Assembly (NCBI GenBank): GCA_016712445.1
Contig: JADJRB010000004.1
Span: 9,615 to 73,614 of the forward strand
Reading direction: 5' to 3'
DNA from: Acidobacteriota bacterium
Lineage (GTDB): Bacteria; Pseudomonadota; Alphaproteobacteria; Caulobacterales; Hyphomonadaceae
Length of the DNA: 64,000 nt
The translations under genes and the position numbers were made by a program. The first letter of the stretch is position 1. Every line of letters begins with the position of its first letter. Below, piece after piece: positions 56,460 through 64,000 of the stretch. The notes beneath the pieces are model-generated. The model was not told the DNA's origin. It was given only the letters and a program-made list of their open reading frames with translations, and searched no databases.

Positions 56460-56990
56460 ATGAACGAGACGTGTGCAAGCCTGGTGGTCGCGGCGCTGGA
56501 AGAGCGGGCGCAACAGGTCAAGGAGGAGATCGCGCGCCTCCAAGCCGCGATTACCGCGAATGACGCGCAGGGTGACCCTGACCTGAAGCAGGAGCACACC
56601 TATTTGCTGAAGCATTTCAACGCCTATAACAAGGCCTTGTTCTACTGGGAAAAGGGCATCCGGCCCTCGCAGGCGCCGGGTGGCGACTGGCTCATCCCGT
56701 CGGGAAGTCAGGGCGGAGCCACGATCCATCGTGTTAGCCGCGCGGGCGGCGTGTGGGTATGTGGGCCGTCGTGCAAGGCGACGGCCTTCCACTGGCACGG
56801 CGCGCTGATCGAGGGACTGGAGCGCGCCGAAGAGCTGGCGATGCTGCACGATGACTCGCCGTCGCTGTTCGAGCCGCACGCGGATTGCGACGACGATCCG
56901 TTCCTGCCGACGAGCAGCGCGGCCGCGCTTGGCGCGCGGCTGGCACAGGCGCGCGCCCGTATCGCACAGGATGTCGGCGACTGGTTCTAG
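56460..56990 (+). CDS. Hypothetical protein with Cys/His motif, 176 aa
   Basis: Preceded by an 11-bp perfect hairpin (56404-56432) and AAGGAG. Coiled coil at ~10-35, then residues ~80-115 (IHRVSRAGGVWVCGPSCKATAFHWHGALIEG in sections), a Cys/His arrangement seen in small phage and plasmid zinc-binding domains. Acidic Asp-rich segment near 140. The role is unknown. Confidence 0.65.
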   Translation: MNETCASLVVAALEERAQQVKEEIARLQAAITANDAQGDPDLKQEHTYLLKHFNAYNKALFYWEKGIRPSQAPGGDWLIPSGSQGGATIHRVSRAGGVWVCGPSCKATAFHWHGALIEGLERAEELAMLHDDSPSLFEPHADCDDDPFLPTSSAAALGARLAQARARIAQDVGDWF

Positions 56991-57041
56991 GTGGTGCAGG
57001 CGGGGGCGGCTGTGGTGGCCGCCCCCGCATGGAGGCAGCCA

Positions 57042-57372
57042 ATGTCCACACGATATCGTGGGTATCAGGCGCAGCTGACCGACCTCGATCGGGAGCTGCT
57101 GGCGCTGTACGAGGCGCCCGTGCCACCCCCGCCCGCCGACGGACTCTGCTGCGACGGCTTCCGGCGTGGCGTGTTCGCCGTCTCGATCCACGACCCGCTC
57201 GTGTGCGTGCGCTGTTGGCCAGCGCGCCAGGTGGCGATCGAGGCGCGGCGCTACGCCTGGCGGCGCGCGCCGATCGGCGCCTGCCACCGTGCCGCCCAGC
57301 GAGGCGGCACGGTGGCAGGCGCCGATCGGCCGCATCACGCGCGCCCGTGGGCGCGCCGTGGAGGCCGCGTAG
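57042..57372 (+). CDS. Hypothetical Cys-containing protein, probable frame error in inverted repeat
   Basis: Start MSTRYRGYQAQLTDLDRE follows a perfect 11-bp hairpin (57000-57028) and GGAGG. Residues ~28-65 (GLCCDGFRRGVFAVSIHDPLVCVRCWPAR in sections) resemble the Cys/His unit of the 56460 protein. The in-frame ORF runs to 57548 through another gene; the +1 frame ends naturally (ITRARGRAVEAA) at TAG 57370-57372 next to ATG 57373. The span is one base over a multiple of three, so a base was probably gained in the 57269-57330 repeat. Confidence 0.5.
57269..57330. repeat. Perfect 28-bp inverted repeat with 6-nt loop
   Basis: Arms 57269-57296 and 57303-57330 are exact complements. It is the longest perfect stem in the window and lies inside or at the end of the 57042 gene. 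Possible roles are a strong RNA stem, a terminator or a recombination hot spot next to the tandem duplication. A foldback artefact is also possible. Confidence 0.75.
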
Positions 57373-57831
57373 ATGCGCGAGCAGCCGCCCCCCACAACTC
57401 CGGCGCCCAGCGGCCGGCCGCACGGCGAGCGCGTGCTGGCGTATGCGCAAATGTTGATGCGCACGAAGGGCTATGGATGGTCGAAAGCACTCGCCACGGC
57501 CGCGAGCCTGCTTGCCCCGGACGGGCAGCGCACGGCCCAGATCATTGACGCGCTGCGCGGTGGTCGCACCCACCACCCCGAGCGAGGCCTCGGCACCGCG
57601 CGGCGAACCATCAGGAGGTATGGAATGCTATGCTATTTGGAGAGCGCTCCGATCGGCGGTGGCCCGGTCGGTGGCCCACCCCCCCCCCCGCCACCGCCAC
57701 CACCCAGCGGCGCACCGCCCAGCGCGCCGATCGGCGGGCGCGACTCAGCCAAACGCGCGGCCGCGCTGCACGAGGCGCCGCACCGCGCAGGGAACCACGC
57801 GCCCTATCGCGGCAGGAGATTGCCGCGATAG
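57373..57831 (+). CDS. Hypothetical protein with Pro-rich tail
   Basis: ATG directly follows the TAG of the gene before it. MREQPPPTTPAP then a helical part (GERVLAYAQMLMRTKGYGWSKALATAASLLAPDGQRTAQIIDALRGG in sections) and a Gly/Pro tail. In other copies the frame ends earlier: a TAG at 58364 in unit 2, and GGRD-stop (as at base 114). A protein of about 124 aa is the most likely true form. Confidence 0.5.
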   Translation: MREQPPPTTPAPSGRPHGERVLAYAQMLMRTKGYGWSKALATAASLLAPDGQRTAQIIDALRGGRTHHPERGLGTARRTIRRYGMLCYLESAPIGGGPVGGPPPPPPPPPPSGAPPSAPIGGRDSAKRAAALHEAPHRAGNHAPYRGRRLPR

Positions 57832-57851
57832 GGCAGAAAGAAGGACACAAC

Positions 57852-58198
57852 ATGGTGCATGTATTTCTGCTCCCGTACGAAGCGCGGGGCCGCGCCAGCC
57901 TCTCGGGGAGCGCGGTCAACGCGGGAGGAGGAACCGTCTCTAGCTGGCATGTCATATGTCGGCGCGATCTGGTCGCCGGCCGCGCAGGGTGTGTGGCCGT
58001 GTTTATCAAGGATCATTCCTGGTTGCCGACAGTGTGGACGAGGCGCTGTCGGCCTACACCGCCCGTCTGCCATTGGTAGACAGCCCCGAATGCGCAATGC
58101 GGTCATTCAGGGTGCATGAGCCGCTCGAGCAGTGGGATGCCGAATACGTGCGGCTGGCCCACGGTGGGGCTGGCCCACGGCCAGTGGAGGCCGCGTAG
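57852..58198 (+). pseudogene. Second copy of the 218 gene, frameshifted and joined to duplication junction
   Basis: Identical to 218 onward, but one G is missing near 58010 (AAGGATC for AAGGGATC), breaking the frame. The end is replaced by the junction reading ...GPRPVEAA-stop. Confidence 0.75.
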
Positions 58199-58366
58199 AT
58201 GCGCGAGCAGCCGCCCCCCACAACTCCGGCGCCCAGCGGCCGGCCGCACGGCGAGCGCGTGCTGGCGTATGCGCAAATGTTGATGCGCACGAAGGGCTAT
58301 GGATGGTCGAAGGCGCTCGCCACGGCCGCGAGCCTGCTTGCCCCGGACGGGCAGCGCACGGCCTAG
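58199..58366 (+). pseudogene. Second copy of the 57373 gene, cut by TAG
   Basis: Same N-terminal 55 residues; GCCCAG in unit 1 reads GCCTAG here, creating a stop. A base-calling difference is likely. Confidence 0.7.
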
Positions 58367-58450
58367 ATCATTGACGCGCTGCGCGGTGGTCGCACCCACC
58401 ACCCCGAGCGAGGCCTCGGCACCGCGCGGCGAACCATCAGGAGGTATGGA

Positions 58451-58573
58451 ATGCTATGCTATTTGGAGAGCGCTCCGATCGGCGGTGGCCCGGTCGGTGG
58501 CCCACCCCCGCCCCCGCCACCGCCACCACCGAGCGACGCACCGACCAGCGCGCCGATCGGCGGGCGCGACTAG
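58451..58573 (+). CDS. 40-aa proline-rich protein, complete copy
   Basis: ATG 58451 is 6 nt after AGGAGG; product MLCYLESAPIGGGPVGG followed by a ten-proline run and SDAPTSAPIGGRD. It corresponds to bases 1-114. It may be the C-terminus of the 57373 protein rather than a separate gene. Confidence 0.4.
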   Translation: MLCYLESAPIGGGPVGGPPPPPPPPPPSDAPTSAPIGGRD

Positions 58574-58676
58574 CCAAACGCGCGGCCGCGCTGCACGCGG
58601 CGCCGCCCCCCGCAGGGAACCACGCGCCCTATCGCGGCAGGAGATTGCCGCGATAGGGCAGAAAGAAGGACACAAC

Positions 58677-59034
58677 ATGGCATGTATTTCTGCTCCCGTA
58701 CGAAGCGCGGGGCCGCGCCAGCCTCTCGGGGAGCGCGGTCAACGCGGGAGGAGGAACCGTCTCTAGCTGGCATGTCATATGTCGGCGCGATCTGGTCGCC
58801 GGCCGCGCAGGGTGTGTGGCCGTGTTTACAGGGGATCATTCCTGGTTGCCGACAGTGTGGACGAGGCGCTGTCGGCCCTACACCGCCCGTCTGCCATTGG
58901 TAGACAGCCCCGAATGCGCAATGCGGTCATTCAGGGTGCATGAGCCGCTCGAGCAGTGGGATGCCGAATACGTGCGGCTGGCCCACGGTGGGGGCTGGCC
59001 CACGGCCATACGATCGGCCGCGCTCGCGGTAACT
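58677..59034 (+). pseudogene. Third copy of the 218 gene, indel-damaged
   Basis: Start region has lost two bases (ATGGCATG for ATGGTGCATG), and there are further indels near 58830 and 58875. Best read as noisy sequence. Confidence 0.75.
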
Positions 59035-59081
59035 GTAGCGGTGGCCCACGGTGCTGCGCCGTGGGCCACCGGAGGAGGAAT

Positions 59082-59871
59082 ATGGCAGACGATACCATCA
59101 CCTTCGGCGCGGCCCGGCGCGGCGCCCAGCGCCGCGCGTGACCGATCCACTACTCCAGTGGGCCACCGGCCTCCAGACGAACGAACGGCGGATCTACGCC
59201 GGCTGGCTGGTCGAGGTCGGCACGCACGCCGCGCTCGACGACGCCATGGGCGCGGCCGGATTTAGCCAGGTCACGATCGCCGATGGCAGCGGCACGATGG
59301 TCACGCATTGGGCAGTCGAGACGGCCGGACCTGTTTGTGATTACCGAGGGTGCAATCGATCGGCGAGATGCAGCACACCGACGAGCGCTACGGCATCGCC
59401 TTCGGCTGGCGCACGCTCGACGGCGGCCGGCAGCAGTCGGTCATGCGCTTTCGCGGCTTCCTGGCCGAGCTGCTCCAAGTGGGGTTTTACGAGCCATTAC
59501 TCATCACGGCCAAGAGCACCCTGACCGGCGATCTGATCGCCGCGCTCACCCGCCAGTACGAGGTACTGGATGCCGTCGATGCCTTTCGCACGCTCGGTGG
59601 GCAGCCGCCGCTCCAGCCGCCGTTCTACGCCTGCAGCATCCCGCTCGGCCCTGGCCAGGAGGTTACGCGCGGCAGTGGCGGACAGACCAAAGCGATTACG
59701 CCGCCGGTCGCGGTCATTCCCGCGCCGATCACCAAAGCGTACATTCGCAGCCACTGGATCAGGCGTGAATGGGTCGGGCTGGTCGAGGGCATGGTCGCCG
59801 ACACGGTGCGCTGGTCGATTGCGGCCAGTGCCCAGATCGCGGCCGGCGACGAGCCACCGCGGGAGGCCTAG
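59082..59871 (+). pseudogene. Copy of the 624 gene, indel-damaged
   Basis: Same SD and start, but indels near 59105, 59330 and 59352 split the frame. The last ~170 residues read as in the intact copy. Confidence 0.8.
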
Positions 59872-59873
59872 CG

Positions 59874-60380
59874 ATGTGGGAGACTCCCGTCGAAGAGGCG
59901 CCGCGCCAGCAGTGGCGCCGGCGCCTGCAGCAGCGGCGCTGCCTGGTGTGCGGCACGCGCGATCTGGCTAATCGCGCGACGAGCTATTTCTGCGCCACGC
60001 ACATCGGTACGCATCGATACTGCTCGCGCTGCGAGACGCTGCGTTCCACGGCCGAGCATGGTCGAGATGCGCGCTGCCGCAGCTGTGCCAGCGCCTACGC
60101 GTTGGCGCGGTATCATGCGCAGCCAGACAGTACGCTCTATCGGATATGCCTCCGGCAGATAGCCGCGCGCCGGCAGACCCGCGCCGATCAGCTTATGGCG
60201 GCGCTGCGCCGCCGGATCGCGCTCGCCGACCTGGTGCGCGCGACACCAGAGTGGACGTGGCGCCGGCGGGCGGCACTGGTTGGCGGGAACGCTACCCAGC
60301 TCGCCGCCAGCTACCGCCGGCAGTGCGCCGGCGCGCTGGGCGATGTGGACGCCGCCGATCGCGCACGCAAACGGCGATGA
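59874..60380 (+). CDS. Copy of the 1418 zinc-ribbon gene, intact
   Basis: Same 168-aa protein, same cysteine clusters; see 1418. Confidence 0.75.
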   Translation: MWETPVEEAPRQQWRRRLQQRRCLVCGTRDLANRATSYFCATHIGTHRYCSRCETLRSTAEHGRDARCRSCASAYALARYHAQPDSTLYRICLRQIAARRQTRADQLMAALRRRIALADLVRATPEWTWRRRAALVGGNATQLAASYRRQCAGALGDVDAADRARKRR

Positions 60381-60472
60381 GTTTCGTGGTATCGGACGCG
60401 CTGTATATCTTGGCGCAGTAGCCCGTCTAGCGCGCCGCTTGGCAGCGCCGGGCGAGGGGGAAAGGAGTGACG

Positions 60473-60772
60473 ATGAACAACGAGGAACGGGCGAAACAAA
60501 TTGTCGATAAGTTCTCCATCGGTAACAACGGGCGGCAGACGCTGATCGACATGGTGGCGGGCGCGCTCGACACTGCGGTGGCTGCGGAGCGGGGGCGGGC
60601 GGAGCCGCTGGTCAATGCGGTGGTCGCCTGCTTCAATAGGCGCGGCGTCCAGTGGGCCGAGCGCAAGGGTAACGAGGATATATCCGATCTGGCCGATGCG
60701 CTGTCAGACTACGGCCACTCGCTCGCACTGGAGGCACGCCATGAGCGCGAGCGGGCTGCAGCGACGCCATGA
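60473..60772 (+). CDS. Hypothetical protein, 99 aa (intact form of 2023)
   Basis: ATG 60473 lies 5 nt after AAAGGAG. MNNEERAKQIVDKFSIGN, then a helix GALDTAVAAERGRAEPLVNAVVACF in sections and WAERKGNEDISDLADALSDYGHS. Small helical early protein; its TGA overlaps the next ATG. The only trustworthy copy, because the left one is damaged by poly-G. Confidence 0.7.
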   Translation: MNNEERAKQIVDKFSIGNNGRQTLIDMVAGALDTAVAAERGRAEPLVNAVVACFNRRGVQWAERKGNEDISDLADALSDYGHSLALEARHERERAAATP

Positions 60773-61008
60773 CTCCTGATCAAGGCGCGGCGCTCCTCGC
60801 CGCGATCAGTGCGCAGGTCAGCCCGGCCGATCGTGCCGCGATCGGGGCGTGGGCCGAACGCATCCTTGCCAATGTCGGCTTGCTGCACGATGCGCTCGAC
60901 GGGCGCATCGTGCTTGTAGGCTTTGACCCGCAGGCGCAGGAGCCGCTCTGGGATATTCCTGGGGGGCCGCCAGCGACGCTGGCATGGCTGTTCCGGCGGC
61001 GGGATTAG
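60769..61008 (+). CDS. Copy of the 2309 gene, intact
   Basis: Identical 79-aa product; ATGA overlap retained. Confidence 0.65.
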   Translation: MTPDQGAALLAAISAQVSPADRAAIGAWAERILANVGLLHDALDGRIVLVGFDPQAQEPLWDIPGGPPATLAWLFRRRD

Positions 61009-61069
61009 GGGGTGCCTGGTGGTGATACGTGGCATGCTCCGGCATGCCCACAAGTGACATGGAGGGCGT

Positions 61070-61389
61070 ATGTATTTTCCAGTTCGAGCCGGGGACGGCC
61101 CGTCGTATCGGGTGATGTTCGCCCGGTCTCCTGGACGTGGATCTGTCCGGGAGTACCTGATCTTCGGGATTGCGGAGGGGACTCCGATCCCGGCTGCTGG
61201 TTCGCGTTCAATACGCCGCGCGTGGGCTACGAGTCGTTCGCGGCCCATCTGTTCGCCCAGACGGCGACGAGCGGGGATCTGGTGTTGGCGGCGTGGATGG
61301 TGTGGCGCGCTGATTGGCGCGGGCCGTCTCGGAGGTTCCGTTCGGCTGGCGCGCCGACTGGCGGCGGCAGCTGCCGGCGGACGCACGAT
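61070..61389 (+). pseudogene. Copy of the 2612 gene, frameshifted
   Basis: An extra T after the fourth codon and losses near 61180 and 61310 disrupt the frame relative to 2612-2935. Confidence 0.75.
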
Positions 61390-61433
61390 AATGTGATGTC
61401 CACAATTGTAGACATCACATAGGAGAGAAACCT

Positions 61434-61979
61434 ATGGCGAAGGATCTAAACAAGGTGATGATCATCGGGCGGCTTGGGGCCGACCCCGAGCTGCGGTATA
61501 CGCAAGGCGGGCAGGCGATCTGCTCATTCCGCGTGGCCAGCGGCCGGAGCTGGCGCGACGCCGGCGGCAATCAGCACGAGGACACGGAGTGGTTCCGCGT
61601 GGTGGCCTGGGACAAGCTGGAGGAGACCTGCACCCAGTACCGGACCAAGGGCAGTCGGGTCTATGTCGAGGGCCGGCTGCAAACGCGCAAGTGGCAGGAC
61701 GCAACAGGCCAGGATCGCCACAGCACCGAGGTGGTGGCCGGCGACATGATCATGCTCGACAGTCGGCGCGAGATCGGCGGCGGCACGCCGCCCCAGGGCC
61801 GGATAGTGCCGACCCTGGGATTCCCGATGCGGAGCCAGGCGACGACGACGTGCTGTTCCCCCACCCGTGGGGCCGCGCCGGCGCAGACCCGTCCGCCGGC
61901 CACGCGCCATGTCCCCGGCGTGCGGAAATCGAGCGCAGGCGCCGTCAAGGCGTTTGCAGATGAGGATCTGCCATTCTAG
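61434..61979 (+). CDS. ssb: Copy of ssb with compensating indels
   Basis: OB fold and DEDLPF tail are intact, but a stretch of the linker after PPQG is read in another frame between two opposite indels (about 61795-61858). The 2977 copy is the reference. Confidence 0.8.
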   Translation: MAKDLNKVMIIGRLGADPELRYTQGGQAICSFRVASGRSWRDAGGNQHEDTEWFRVVAWDKLEETCTQYRTKGSRVYVEGRLQTRKWQDATGQDRHSTEVVAGDMIMLDSRREIGGGTPPQGRIVPTLGFPMRSQATTTCCSPTRGAAPAQTRPPATRHVPGVRKSSAGAVKAFADEDLPF

Positions 61980-61986
61980 GAGGGGT

Positions 61987-62445
61987 ATGCGGGCACGGAA
62001 ATGTACACCGACGAGGCCGCACAGTGGGGTGGCTCCGACGAGGCGCAGGTAGCAGCGGAGATGCTGCGCGATCGGCTCGCCGATCGGCGGGGCATCACCC
62101 GGATTGATACCCACGGCGCGGCCGGCGGCGAGCATGCCTGGCGCGCACGGGTCTGCACGGCCGGCGGGGAGCTGCAGCGGCAGTTTGCCGATCGCGCGTA
62201 TGGTGGGCCGCTCGGTGCGCTGGAGGCGGCCGTCGCGTGGCGCGAGTGTACTCGCGCGGCGGTTGGCCCACGGCCCCCACGACGCGGGCAGACGGTGCGG
62301 GTGGTGCGCGCCGAGTATGCGCGCATGTGCGGCTGGCTCGCCTATGCCGCCACCACCAGGCGCTATTTTGCTGACGGTGCCCACGGCGGGCGAATGGCTA
62401 GCTTATGCGACCGCCCGCGCATGGCTGGCAGCACAGGAGGCGTGA
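61987..62445 (+). pseudogene. Copy of the 3531 gene, frameshifted
   Basis: One C is missing after ACAC near 62007 and one T is gained near 62403; otherwise as 3531-3989. Confidence 0.75.
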
Positions 62446-62657
62446 TGTTTCTCGCCCGGTTCGACGACAATCCTAAGAAGACGACGGGGATTAAGATCGC
62501 GGAGGCAATTGCCGCCCAACATGGCGCGCTTTCCAGGTACGGCCGACCGTCGTATTGGTTAACGCGGCCGACCTGGTCGAGGTTCCTGGCGTGACGATCC
62601 GCGCGGTCGGCTACGTCCGCGCGAATACGTTTTGGGTGGGACAGGAAGGATGCGTGA
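62445..62657 (+). pseudogene. Copy of the 3989 gene, indel-damaged
   Basis: Several single-base changes (near 62518, 62530, 62650) relative to 3989-4201. Confidence 0.7.
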
Positions 62658-62724
62658 TCGTGTGGCGCTGTCGGATCGCGGCGGATCTTCGCACAAGAAT
62701 CCGCCCGAAATACCCGCGAAAACC

Positions 62725-62766
62725 TTGACAGTCCACGAAGACTAGTGTATACTAGTCCTCGTGGAC
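62725..62766 (+). promoter_or_regulatory. Copy of the 4272 promoter/operator
   Basis: TTGACA, 17-nt spacer, TATACT and the 16-nt-arm palindrome are all preserved, in contrast with the noisy genes around them. Confidence 0.8.
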
Positions 62767-62833
62767 ATAGAAATGCGGCGAACCGAGTGGCGGGGTCGCA
62801 CCAGCAGCGGGCAAGTGCCCGGAAAGGAACTCC

Positions 62834-63112
62834 AACGAGCGACCATCGAGATCCCCAGCATCCTCACCGCGAACACCTACTTCTGGCGCCCAGGCTCCTC
62901 GGCCAGCGCGCGCCAGCTCAAACGGGGCCCGCCACGCCGCTGAAGTGCAGCGGTTCCTCAATCGCCACGCCGAAGCGCTGGCGGCCCGCAGGCGTCACGG
63001 TCGAGTTTTCGTACGACGAGAGCTGCAACAACGTCTATAAGTCAGTCGCTATCTACAGGATGGTGTCAGGAAGGATATTCGCGCCCTGAAGAAGGCGCTC
63101 GGCATCAAGTAG
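62834..63112 (+). pseudogene. Copy of the 4384 gene, start lost
   Basis: The ATG context reads CCAACGAG instead of CCAATGAC and further indels follow. Sequencing noise is likely. Confidence 0.7.
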
Positions 63113-63201
63113 CTAGTCGTGGTGCGGGGCGGCTCGCTACCGCCTCGCACCACCGTCGAGTCGGTAGCACCGCGCCGAGTGGCGCGGCGAGAGGAGGAAC
63201 C

Positions 63202-63457
63202 ATGAAAGCAGCATACCTGTACGACTGGCGCGAGAAGAAACATAATCAGCGGCAACGAGTTGGCGATGCTGTTCGCTGAAGTGCTCGGCGACCCGAGCCC
63301 GGCGGGAAAGACGCCGATCGATCTGGTCTACGAGGCCGGAGCAGCAGCCGCCGTCTACACGAAAGCGGGCAAGCGTTCGTGGCGCGCGAGCGCGCAGATC
63401 GCATCGTTCGAGGCGCGAGTGCGCGAGGCACTGGCAAAGCATGGGCTGGAATGGTAG
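63202..63457 (+). pseudogene. Copy of the 4750 gene, frameshifted
   Basis: Starts MKAAYLYDWREK, then loses bases near 63240 and 63340; the last ~20 codons match. Confidence 0.7.
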
Positions 63458-63530
63458 CTTCCCGTTTTCGGGTTCCTTGATCGCGCCGAGTTTGGCGCGG
63501 TGGGCATGGCGGCGAGTGCCGCAGGTCACC

Positions 63531-64000
63531 GTGAAGCTGATCCATCACCTGTCTGGACGACGCGGAAACGCCTCTTCGTCGAGATTGGGCGGGATCCCGG
63601 CCAAGTGCAGTCACTGGAGATCACACACACCTCTTTTGCCCCTTTTGGCTCGACCCGGCCGACCTGAGCCAGGAGGAACGCGCGCTGCTGGCCGAGCTCG
63701 GGGGCGCGATCCTGAGCGGCGCGGCGCACCTCCAATTCGAGGAGTGGGTGGCTGGCAGCGGGCAGCGGCGTGGCTGCGGCGGAGTCGCCAGCCGCCAATG
63801 CGACCGAGCTGCTCGCCTACTACCGCTACGCGCCGCCGGGCGGGCGCGTGTGGACGCGGCCGAGTTCGAGCGCATCGAAGAGGCGATCGCCGCGTTCCGC
63901 TAGGCGCGAGCCGCATCGGCCGGGCGATGCTCAACGGCACGAGCATGTACAGGCGCTCGCCGCGCCTGCCGGGGGTGGATCGCGGCCCACGCCGAGGCGG
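63531..64000 (+). pseudogene. Copy of the 5085 gene, damaged and cut by window end
   Basis: GTG start retained; an insertion near 63620-63650, many indels and a TAG at 63901. The divergence grows toward the contig end, as expected for a poorly covered read tail. Confidence 0.75.

Larger units (their letters stand above)
57358..59008 (+). repeat. Tandem duplication of ~826 bp
   Basis: Unit 1 spans 57358-58183 and unit 2 58184-59008. Both begin GTGGAGGCCGCGTAGATG and end CCCACGGCCA. The units differ by scattered single-base indels. Only unit 2 continues into sequence matching base 551 onward. It could be a real duplication, a mixed population or an assembly loop at the circle junction. Confidence 0.85.
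58460..64000 (+). repeat. Terminal redundancy: repeats bases 1-5526
   Basis: Gene order and sequence of 1-5526 recur here with indels that become denser toward the end. It shows that the contig has run past its own start, so the molecule is circular or circularly permuted/terminally redundant. Confidence 0.92.

Overview
The window is the essentially complete genome of a temperate, long-tailed (siphovirus-type) bacteriophage, assembled past its own end. It carries terminase, portal, an HK97-type capsid polyprotein, a tape-measure protein, lysis genes, an integrase with an attP site, a repressor switch and a replication origin. It is high in GC and gene-dense, with tight ATGA-type gene overlaps. 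The promoters I can read are sigma-70-like (TTGACA / TATAAT). The host cannot be proven from the sequence. Membrane proteins with long Thr/Ala/Pro spacers ending in SH3-like or DUF2511-like domains remind me of Chloroflexota proteins, but that is only an impression. The attP carries the 3' half of an elongator tRNA-Met(CAT), which is the likely integration target.

Ends and quality. Bases 1-5526 recur at 58460-64000, and 1-550 recur once more at 57634-58183. The molecule is therefore circular or circularly permuted, with a unit of about 57.63 kb, or about 58.46 kb if an 826-bp tandem duplication at 57358-59008 is real. The right-hand copies are full of small indels and the left copy has a poly-G artefact at 2096-2147, so both ends look unpolished. 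Five genes in the body appear broken, and each has exactly one base too many (6633, 34308, 52738, 53401 and 57042 loci). This is more likely base-calling error than biology.

Layout. (1) 56.2 kb through the junction to 8.6 kb, rightward: early genes, including SSB, zinc-ribbon proteins, many small unknown genes and a XerC-like recombinase. Many of these genes have a GC hairpin directly upstream of the Shine-Dalgarno. (2) 9.2-38.4 kb, rightward: the late module. It holds an initiator-tRNA gene, lysis genes, fibre-like proteins, terminase, portal, protease-scaffold-capsid, connectors, tail tube, frameshifted tail chaperones, a 1789-aa tape measure, distal tail and a second peptidoglycan hydrolase. 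It ends at two strong terminators. (3) 53.2-38.5 kb, leftward: a replication initiator with seven palindromic iterons inside its own gene, a DnaC-like loader, a stand-alone DnaA domain-IV-like protein, a PRTRC cassette, small genes, two membrane proteins, and an actin-type ParM with a ribbon-helix-helix ParR-like partner. (4) 53.4-56.2 kb: integrase, attP, a membrane-anchored DUF2511-like candidate lysogenic-conversion gene, and an XRE repressor facing a divergent early promoter.

The most interesting content is the PRTRC cassette (C-F-B-A-ThiF-ParB-like, 45368-49753, plus a PRTRC-D-like actin at 39088). Its proteins match ubiquitin-like, E2-like, JAB and E1-like families. A ubiquitin-like conjugation/deconjugation set normally seen on plasmids and integrative elements is here part of a temperate phage that also has plasmid-type partition genes and an iteron origin. 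The phage may therefore be able to persist either integrated or as a segregating plasmid.
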